Part shown: piece by piece, positions 3,759 to 9,241 of the stretch
Layout: each line of letters starts with the position of its first letter
Position numbering within the stretch: the stretch's first letter is position 1
From: Candidatus Zixiibacteriota bacterium
GTDB lineage: Bacteria > SM23-81 > DAOVCL01
Assembly (NCBI GenBank): GCA_030670005.1
Contig: DAOVCL010000068.1
Location: forward strand, 1 to 9,241
Reading direction: 5' to 3'
DNA: 9,241 bases
Program-made: the position numbers and the translations under genes
Notes under the pieces: model-generated
Database searches by the model: none
Seen by the model: the letters and a program-made list of their open reading frames with translations, nothing else
What the model was told of the DNA's origin: nothing

Positions 3759-6683
3759 TTGGGCTTTAAGCCAGATGATATCTTACAGGGGCTAAACCCT
3801 CAGCAGAGGGAGGCGGTGGCCCATAGGGAGGGCCCCCTGCTGATCATCGCCGGGGCAGGAACCGGAAAGACAAAGGTCATCACCCACCGCATTGCCTGGC
3901 TTGTGGCCACAAAGATGGCCAGGCCGGAGGAGATACTGGCCCTCACCTTCACCGACAAGGCCGCCCTGGAGATGGAGGAGAGAGTGGACATCCTCCTCCC
4001 CTATGGTTTTGCCAATGTCTCTATCAGCACCTTTCATGCCTTTGGAGACAGGCTGCTCAGGGAGTATGCCTTAGAGCTGGGACTATCGAGTGAGCTTAAG
4101 GTCCTCTCCCGCCCTGAGCAGGTGATCTTCTTCCGCCAACACCTCTTTGAATTTCCCTTAGACTTTTATCGGCCCTTGGGCTCACCCACCAAGTTCGTGG
4201 AGGCTATAGTCACCCTCTTCAGCCGGGCCAAGGATGAGGACATCAACCCTGAGGAGTATCTAAGGTATGCCCAGACCCTCAGGGAGGAGGCGGAGAGGAA
4301 CCCTGAGGCTAAGGAGCTTTCCCAGGAGGCCCGAAGAGAGGAGGAGCTTGCCCGCACTTACCAACTCTATCAGGAGTTTATGGCCAAGGAGGGGATGCTT
4401 GACTTCGGGGATCAGGTTGCCCTGGCCCTCAGGCTCCTGCGGGAGAGGGCTGAGGTCTTGAAGGAGGTTCAGGAGAGGTTTAAGTTCATCTTGGTTGATG
4501 AGTTTCAGGACACAAACTACTCCCAGTTTCAGTTGCTTAAGCTTTTGGCTGGCAGCCATCGCAACCTCTGTGTGGTGGGAGATGACGATCAGTCCATCTA
4601 CAAGTTCAGGGGAGCAGCGATAAGCAACATCTTAGGGTTTGCCGATACCTATCCCGGGGCGAAAAAGATCGTCCTGGCCAAAAACTATCGATCTACCCAA
4701 ATTATCTTAGACTCCGCTTACCGGCTCATCCAGAACAACAACCCCGATAGGCTTGAGGTAAGAGAGGGGTTGGAGAAGAGGCTGGAGGCGGTAGAGGATG
4801 GAGATGGTGAGGTTGAACACCTTCACTACGATACCCTAACCACGGAGTCTGATCGGGTGGCCGAGCTCATCGAGGAGAAGGTGAAGAGTGGTGGATATAA
4901 TTACTCCGACTTTGCCATCCTGGTCAGATCTAACAGCGATGCCGATCCCTTTCTCCGCGCCTTGAATATGAGGGGAATTCCCTATCGTTTCTCCGGCAAT
5001 CGAGGCTTATACCAGAGGGAGGAGATAAGGCTTTTGATCTCCTTTCTCCGCTGTCTATTAGATCTCCAGGACTCTATCTCCCTCTTCAACTTGGCCTCTT
5101 CCCCCCTCTATCGCCTAAATATGGCGGATCTGGTCAGGTGTATGAGCTCGGCCAGGAGGGGGAACCGCACCCTCCATTGGGTTTTTGCCCACCTCGATGA
5201 ATTCCCCCTATTGGAGGAGCTATCCTCAGAGTCCAGGGAGAAGATAGGGAAGCTAACCGAGGATATCGGTCGCTTCCTGGAATACAGCCGCACTGATCCC
5301 ACCGGCGTGGTCCTCTACAGGTTTTTGACCGAAACCGGCTACTTAGGGGGGCTTGCCCAGTCAAAAGACCTGGAGGATCATCTAAAGGTGCAGAACATAG
5401 CCAAGTTTTTTGAGTTAGCCCGTAGATTCAGGGAGACTGCAGCCGAGGACAGGGTGCAGGCCTTTGTGGAACATCTGGGTTCACTGATAGAGGCCGGTGA
5501 TGACCCGGCGGCCGCCGAGGCCGACCTGGATGCAGAGGCCCTGCAGGTGCTCACCATCCATCAGGCAAAGGGACTGGAGTTCAGGGTGGTGATAATGGTG
5601 GGGTTGGTGCAGAACAGGTTTCCCCACTCCACCAGAAAGGAGCCCCTGCCCCTTCCCGAACGACTAATCAAGGAGATCCTCCCCTCAGGGGACTTTCACC
5701 TTCAGGAGGAGAGGAGGCTATTCTATGTGGGGATGACCAGGGCCAAGAGGGAACTCTATCTCACCAGTGCCAGGGACTATGGTGGTCATCGGCCCAGAAA
5801 AATCAGCCAGTTCGTCTTAGAGGCCCTGGATAAGCCCAGGGCAGACACCGATTATCTTCCCACCTCTGCATTGGAGGCGATAAGGAGGAATGCCCCGCGG
5901 CCGGGGAGGATAGCTGAACCCCTTCCCCCTCTCCCCCAGGGGAGGCCTCTCCCCTTGAGTTTCTACCAGATGGATGACTACCTCACCTGCCCCCTGAAAT
6001 ACAAGTACATCCATATCCTCAGGGTCCCTCTCCTCCCCCACCACGCCGTGATCTACGGCAAGGCCCTGCACCAGGCCGTGGGGGAATACCATCGGCGGAA
6101 GATAAAGGGGATATCGGTGAGCCTGGCTGATCTAGTTGGGATATTCGAGGGGACCTGGAGGAGCGAAGGCTTCCTCTCCCCCCAGCATGAAGAGCAGAGC
6201 CTCCAGGCCGGAAGGAGGGCCCTCGCCAGCTTCTTTGAGACCCAAGAGAGAGAGGGACTTATTCCCCTTTTGGTTGAGGAGGATTTCAGCTTCATCTTAG
6301 AGGGAAACAGGATCAGGGGCAGGTGGGATCGGGTTGACCGCAGGGATGGGGGGATCTACATCGTGGACTTCAAGTCCTCACAGGTGAGAGATCAGGAGAG
6401 GGCGGACAAAAGGGCAAAGGAGAGCACCCAGTTGGCCCTCTATGCCTTGGCCTATCAGCAAATCTACGATGAGGTGCCTAAGAGGGTGGAACTCCATTTC
6501 TTAGAGTCTGGAATGGTGGGATCTCACCCCATAGAGGAGGGAGATCTGCGGAGGGCCAGGGGACTGGTGCAGGAGGCCTCCGAGGGGATCAGAAAAAGGG
6601 ATTTCTCCCCCCGGCCCAAGTATCTGGCCTGCAGGTATTGCCCCTTCTCCGGGATTTGCCCCCATTCGACCAATGGGATTTAA
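3759..6683 (+). CDS. UvrD/PcrA-like superfamily 1 helicase fused to a RecB-type PD-(D/E)XK Fe-S nuclease
   Basis: A 974-residue DNA repair or recombination enzyme predicted to unwind DNA 3' to 5' and cut single strands. Helicase motifs run in order: Q-motif LNPQQREAV (12-20), Walker A GAGTGKT (32-38), Ia LTFTDKAA (62-69), Ib STFHAFGDRLL (90-100), II VDEFQDT (246-252, catalytic D247-E248), III GDDDQSIYKFRG (274-285), IV NYRST (309-313), V TIHQAKGLEF (599-608), VI FYVGMTRAKREL (655-666). After a Pro-rich linker (about 710-733) comes a nuclease domain: H771 in GKALHQ, D857 in GRWDRVD, D870 and K872 in VDFKSS, Q891 in QLALYALAY. Four cysteines (C744, then C958, C961, C967) match the iron-sulfur staple of AddB and Cas4 nucleases. 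Ordinary UvrD is about 720 residues and lacks this tail, so I give no symbol. The start is TTG 3759. It opens a gap-free run of overlapping genes. Confidence 0.95.
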   Translation: MGFKPDDILQGLNPQQREAVAHREGPLLIIAGAGTGKTKVITHRIAWLVATKMARPEEILALTFTDKAALEMEERVDILLPYGFANVSISTFHAFGDRLLREYALELGLSSELKVLSRPEQVIFFRQHLFEFPLDFYRPLGSPTKFVEAIVTLFSRAKDEDINPEEYLRYAQTLREEAERNPEAKELSQEARREEELARTYQLYQEFMAKEGMLDFGDQVALALRLLRERAEVLKEVQERFKFILVDEFQDTNYSQFQLLKLLAGSHRNLCVVGDDDQSIYKFRGAAISNILGFADTYPGAKKIVLAKNYRSTQIILDSAYRLIQNNNPDRLEVREGLEKRLEAVEDGDGEVEHLHYDTLTTESDRVAELIEEKVKSGGYNYSDFAILVRSNSDADPFLRALNMRGIPYRFSGNRGLYQREEIRLLISFLRCLLDLQDSISLFNLASSPLYRLNMADLVRCMSSARRGNRTLHWVFAHLDEFPLLEELSSESREKIGKLTEDIGRFLEYSRTDPTGVVLYRFLTETGYLGGLAQSKDLEDHLKVQNIAKFFELARRFRETAAEDRVQAFVEHLGSLIEAGDDPAAAEADLDAEALQVLTIHQAKGLEFRVVIMVGLVQNRFPHSTRKEPLPLPERLIKEILPSGDFHLQEERRLFYVGMTRAKRELYLTSARDYGGHRPRKISQFVLEALDKPRADTDYLPTSALEAIRRNAPRPGRIAEPLPPLPQGRPLPLSFYQMDDYLTCPLKYKYIHILRVPLLPHHAVIYGKALHQAVGEYHRRKIKGISVSLADLVGIFEGTWRSEGFLSPQHEEQSLQAGRRALASFFETQEREGLIPLLVEEDFSFILEGNRIRGRWDRVDRRDGGIYIVDFKSSQVRDQERADKRAKESTQLALYALAYQQIYDEVPKRVELHFLESGMVGSHPIEEGDLRRARGLVQEASEGIRKRDFSPRPKYLACRYCPFSGICPHSTNGI

Positions 6684-6828
6684 GATCTTACACTTCTCTG
6701 ACCTTCGCTATGAGGGAAAGAGATTTACCCCTCAACTGGGGGAATCTCTTCGAGGGGAGTTTGAGAGGTTAGGCCAGTTGAGATTAGCGGGCTTCATAAA
6801 AGGGCTGGAGAGAAAGATATTGTGCTGA
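6673..6828 (+). CDS. Small 51-residue ORF; N-terminus resembles the first strand of metallophosphoesterases
   Basis: ATG 6673 overlaps the helicase stop by 11 nt, and the TGA at 6826-6828 overlaps the GTG of the next gene by 7 nt. The frame therefore fills the gap in the operon exactly. It begins MGFKILHFSDLRYEGK, which looks like the opening strand of SbcD/Mre11-type metallophosphoesterases (KILHFSDLH). The metal-binding His is replaced by Arg12, and nothing else of that domain follows. The rest is charged and helix-like (SLRGEFERLGQLRLAGFIK), ending KILC. No good ribosome-binding site precedes the ATG, so expression would rely on coupling. It could be a real small protein, a remnant of a truncated phosphoesterase gene, or a chance frame. 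The neighbours' composition continues through it. Confidence 0.45.
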   Translation: MGFKILHFSDLRYEGKRFTPQLGESLRGEFERLGQLRLAGFIKGLERKILC

Positions 6829-7922
6829 AGGGAAAGGAGTTTGAATACAACCTCCTCATCGTAGAGAAGGAGGAGGATTTGAGGGATTACCTGGTCCGGC
6901 TATTGAAGGGAGATGAGGTGCTGACCAAGATAGGTAGGGCCTTTCTGGAGGGGGATTCAGCCACCGGAGGGATTATGGAGGAGGGAGTAGAGTATAAGGG
7001 GAGGATAACCTTTAGGCTGGAAGGGGAGGAGGTAACCAGGGTTCTCCACCTGCAGACGGCAGGTTCGGTATTGGAGGCCCGTCAGAGGTTGGAACACTAT
7101 CAGGATATCCTTCTCCTTGACCTTTCCCTCCCCTTTCACCCCTTAGAGAAGGGGAGTATTAAGAGGGGGCTGGAGCTGGTGGAGGAGGTCAAGGGGAAAA
7201 GCCCCAGCACGGAGATCATAGTAATGACCAGCTCCGAGATCCCTGACCTTGCCAAAGATGCCATATCCAAGGGGGCCTTCTACTTCTTAGAGAAGCCGGT
7301 GCGGGGGGAATTCTTCAAAGCTCTGGTTGGAGCCATAATCGCCCGCAAGGAGTCTGAAAAGCTCTCCCATTACGATGCCCTCACCGGGATATATACCAGG
7401 GGGCTCTTTGACCTCATTTTGGAGAAGGAGATAAAGAGCTTGGGAAAGGGTTCGCCCCAAGGGGAGCGTCAGGTGGGCCCCCTATCGGTGATCATCTTGG
7501 ATATTGATTTCTTCAAAAACTACAATGACACCTATGGCCATGTGGAGGGTGACAGGGCCCTGAAGGCCCTTAGCCGGGCTATGGCAGACTCCCTGAGGAA
7601 GGGGGATACCTTAGCCCGGTGTGGAGGGGAGGAGTTTGGGGTCATCCTCCCCAATACCCCCAAGCTTGAAGCCCTAAAGTTGGCCGAAAGGCTGAGGGAG
7701 GCGGTGGGAAGGGTAGTCCTTCATCCTAAGGGGGTAAAGGAGGCCAGGTTAACCATCTCCCTGGGGGTGGCTGTCTCCTCCGACCATCCCGCCGAGGAGC
7801 TTTACAAGAAGGCCGATGATGCCCTGGTCTACTTTGCCAAAAGGGAGAGAAATAAGACCTGTGGCTATGATAGCCAGGGGAGGGTAAAGGAGGCAAAGGA
7901 GATCCTCCAGGAGGCTGATTGA
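6822..7922 (+). CDS. Receiver-GGDEF diguanylate cyclase (PleD-like response regulator) with an inserted segment in the receiver
   Basis: A 366-residue cytosolic signalling protein predicted to make cyclic di-GMP from two GTP. The receiver spans about 9-170, with phosphoacceptor D100 in LLLDLSLP, T136 in VMTSS and K158 in EKPV. The acidic pair that normally binds magnesium (DD) is E15-K16, and about 40 extra residues (roughly 31-72) sit between helix 1 and strand 2. A short linker helix leads to GGDEF (about 184-345). It has DALTGIYTR, the metal-binding LDIDFFK (D227), signature GGEEF (268-272) and an inhibitory RxxD site (R259-D262) five residues before it. The cyclase therefore looks active and product-inhibited. 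GTG 6822 is preceded by GGAG (6807-6810); an in-frame stop at 6762 limits the N-terminus, and no other start codon exists between. It overlaps lptG by 4 nt. No sensor kinase is in the window. Confidence 0.95.
   Translation: MLKGKEFEYNLLIVEKEEDLRDYLVRLLKGDEVLTKIGRAFLEGDSATGGIMEEGVEYKGRITFRLEGEEVTRVLHLQTAGSVLEARQRLEHYQDILLLDLSLPFHPLEKGSIKRGLELVEEVKGKSPSTEIIVMTSSEIPDLAKDAISKGAFYFLEKPVRGEFFKALVGAIIARKESEKLSHYDALTGIYTRGLFDLILEKEIKSLGKGSPQGERQVGPLSVIILDIDFFKNYNDTYGHVEGDRALKALSRAMADSLRKGDTLARCGGEEFGVILPNTPKLEALKLAERLREAVGRVVLHPKGVKEARLTISLGVAVSSDHPAEELYKKADDALVYFAKRERNKTCGYDSQGRVKEAKEILQEAD
7909..7914 (+). promoter_or_regulatory. Strong ribosome-binding site for lptG inside the cyclase gene
   Basis: AGGAGG lies 4 nt before TTG 7919. 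It supports the TTG start, whose TTGA overlaps the stop of the upstream gene. This predicts translational coupling. Confidence 0.65.
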
Positions 7923-8992
7923 GGATACTGGATAGATACATAGTCTCCTCCTTCCTCAAGGTCCTCCTCTTCTCCCTTTTGACCTTCTGGCTCATCTCGG
8001 TCTTGGTGAACATAATTGACAACATAGACACCTACATTGATAAGAGGGCTCCCCTATCTTCCATTCTCAAATATTACCTCTTCTCCACCCCCTATACCCT
8101 CATCCTCACCCTGCCTATGGCCATGCTTTTGGCCAGCCTCTTCTCCCTGGGCCATCTCTCCGGTTCAAACCAGCTTACCGCTATGAGGACGGCAGGGCTT
8201 AGCCTCCACCGCATCCTCTTTCCTCTCTTCATCAGCTCATTCCTGATCAGCCTCTTTGCTTTAAGCTTTGGCGAGTTTGTCGTTCCCCCGGCTAACAGCA
8301 AGATGGAGTATGTAAAGAGAGTGGAGATAAAGAAGAAGCCAAGGAGGAGAGTTGGAGTGGTCAAGAACCTCTACTTTCAGGGGGAAGGTGGAAGGGTCTT
8401 CTACTTTCATAGATGGGATGCCCAGAAGGGAAGAGGAGACGGGGTCTCCATCCAGCTTTATCGGGGGGACAGCCTTAGCTCCCGGATCGACGCCTCCCAG
8501 ATGTGGTGGGAGGACGGGGTCTGGGTACTCAAGGATGGATATAGGAGGAGGTTTGCCCAGGAGGGGGAACAGGTGAATCGCTTTACAGACCTCAGATTGA
8601 CCATAAAGGAAAAACCCTCAGACTTCTCCCGCCCACAGAAGGACCCCCAGGAGATGGACTTCTTCAAGCTGAGGGACTATATTAGAAAGGCGAGAAGGGG
8701 AGGGAAGGAGGTAGCCAGGGAGTTAGTTGATCTTAATCTCAAGTTCTCCTTTCCCTTGGCCAACTTCATCATCGTCCTCTTTGGGGCTCCCATAGCCTGC
8801 AGGAAGAGAAGGAGTGGGATGGCGGTAAATGTAGCCACCAGCTTAGGGATAACCTTTGTCTATTATGGCTTCTTGCGGGTGGGCCAGACTATGGGGTATA
8901 ACGGCTCACTCTCCCCCTTCTGGGCTGCTTGGCTGGGGAATCTGCTCTTTGGGGGGGCAGGCCTTGCCTTCCTCTGGTGGGGGAAAAGGTAA
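7919..8992 (+). CDS. lptG: LptF/LptG-family lipopolysaccharide export permease
   Basis: An inner-membrane subunit of the LptB2FG transporter, which extracts lipopolysaccharide from the inner membrane and passes it to LptC and the periplasmic bridge. The 357 residues fit the family. Hydrophobic segments at about 12-33, 54-78, 98-121, 275-292, 302-321 and 333-353 give six membrane helices, and residues 125-255 form the periplasmic jellyroll domain. Family signatures include the start RILDRYI, LPMAMLLASLFSLGHLSG (65-82), LTAMRTAGLSL (86-96) and SFPLANFIIVLFGAP (277-291). The opening and the coupling helix suggest LptG rather than LptF, but the two are paralogues and this is less sure than the family. 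The start is TTG 7919. It ends the operon. No lptF, lptA, lptB or lptC is visible, so its partner is encoded elsewhere or outside the window. Confidence 0.92.
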   Translation: MRILDRYIVSSFLKVLLFSLLTFWLISVLVNIIDNIDTYIDKRAPLSSILKYYLFSTPYTLILTLPMAMLLASLFSLGHLSGSNQLTAMRTAGLSLHRILFPLFISSFLISLFALSFGEFVVPPANSKMEYVKRVEIKKKPRRRVGVVKNLYFQGEGGRVFYFHRWDAQKGRGDGVSIQLYRGDSLSSRIDASQMWWEDGVWVLKDGYRRRFAQEGEQVNRFTDLRLTIKEKPSDFSRPQKDPQEMDFFKLRDYIRKARRGGKEVARELVDLNLKFSFPLANFIIVLFGAPIACRKRRSGMAVNVATSLGITFVYYGFLRVGQTMGYNGSLSPFWAAWLGNLLFGGAGLAFLWWGKR

Positions 8993-9003
8993 GAGTTCAG
9001 CAT

Positions 9004-9230
9004 AACAGTTCACAGGGATCAGTTTCCAGGGATCAAGAAAAGTAGCAGAGTTGGATACTCATATCCAAATGGCCGTTTCTGCAGGACAGGAAGAAAGAGA
9101 AGAACAAAGGAGTTGAGACTCAAACTTGGTCGTCTCCGTTCAATAGTCTCCCTCATTCTTAATTCTACATTTTACATTCGAAGCTTTGCTGGAATGTCTG
9201 ACCGCTGATCCCTGACCTCTGTAAACTGTT
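9004..9230. repeat. Possible 227-bp element with imperfect inverted ends (AACAGTT...AACTGTT)
   Basis: The left arm at 9004-9022 reads AACAGTT, CACAG, GGATCAG. The reverse complement of the right arm at 9205-9230 reads AACAGTT, TACAGAGGTCAG, GGATCAG. The ends therefore match with an internal 7-nt indel and one or two changes. The interior contains copy B of the dispersed repeat. It resembles a decayed MITE-like element. No target-site duplication is obvious. Confidence 0.45.
9109..9190 (+). repeat. Degenerate dispersed intergenic repeat, copy B
   Basis: Aligns with copy A at 2944-3020 in the same orientation and block order, ending in the shared AAGCTTTGCT. TACATT is doubled here, which suggests growth of a short internal tandem unit. 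No gene is encoded. Confidence 0.7.
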
Positions 9231-9241
9231 ACTTTCAAACA

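Larger units (their letters stand above)
8993..9241. other. Repeat-rich non-coding region after lptG
   Basis: I see no gene in the last 249 nt. The region has a 14-nt-period direct repeat of CAGGGATCA at 9013-9021 and 9027-9035, imperfect inverted arms at 9004-9022 and 9205-9230, and copy B of the dispersed repeat between them. No hairpin with a T-tract is evident after lptG, so the operon's end is not defined by an intrinsic terminator here. Confidence 0.6.

Noticed and set aside
8365..8385. KNLYFQG in LptG, nearly the TEV protease recognition site.
   Set aside because: It lies inside the conserved periplasmic domain of a natural permease, with no vector or tag sequence around it. Chance similarity.

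Overview
All genes in this window lie on the + strand. The window holds one truncated gene at the left edge, six complete protein genes of recognisable family, and one short uncharacterised reading frame. The coding strand is purine-rich. Arginine is written mostly AGG/AGA and isoleucine is often ATA. LptF/LptG-type lipopolysaccharide export implies a double-membrane (Gram-negative) bacterium. Together these fit a thermophilic or anaerobic, Desulfobacterota-like or related deep-branching lineage, but the taxonomy is an inference from composition and gene content. Non-ATG starts are frequent: TTG for deoB, the helicase gene and lptG, and GTG for the diguanylate cyclase gene.

Layout. Positions 2-226 are the 3' end of an unrecognised gene. 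Positions 234-2811 hold an aldehyde dehydrogenase gene overlapping deoB (phosphopentomutase), a tightly coupled pair. Positions 2812-3188 are a 377-nt gap packed with hairpins and degenerate repeats. Positions 3189-3581 are cdd (cytidine deaminase). Its last six codons and its stop are built from a 7-bp tandem repeat. Positions 3582-3758 hold a 9-bp-period repeat with inverted ends and a possible promoter. Positions 3759-8992 form a second, gap-free operon: a UvrD-like helicase fused to a RecB-type Fe-S nuclease, a 51-codon frame, a receiver-GGDEF diguanylate cyclase, and an LptF/LptG permease. The last 249 nt (8993-9241) carry another repeat-rich gap that shares a degenerate repeat with the deoB-cdd gap.

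How the genes may work together. cdd and deoB belong to nucleoside salvage and catabolism: cytidine deamination, then interconversion of (deoxy)ribose-1- and -5-phosphates. The coupled aldehyde dehydrogenase could take an aldehyde released further down this route, but no aldolase gene is visible here. The second operon joins DNA repair, c-di-GMP signalling and outer-membrane biogenesis, with no obvious single pathway. I see no CRISPR array, transposase, phage gene, rRNA or tRNA. The points most worth following up are the paired repeat elements around cdd, the repeat-made cdd C-terminus, the shared intergenic repeat at both ends of the window, the 51-codon frame, and the receiver domain with a large insertion and an altered acidic pocket.
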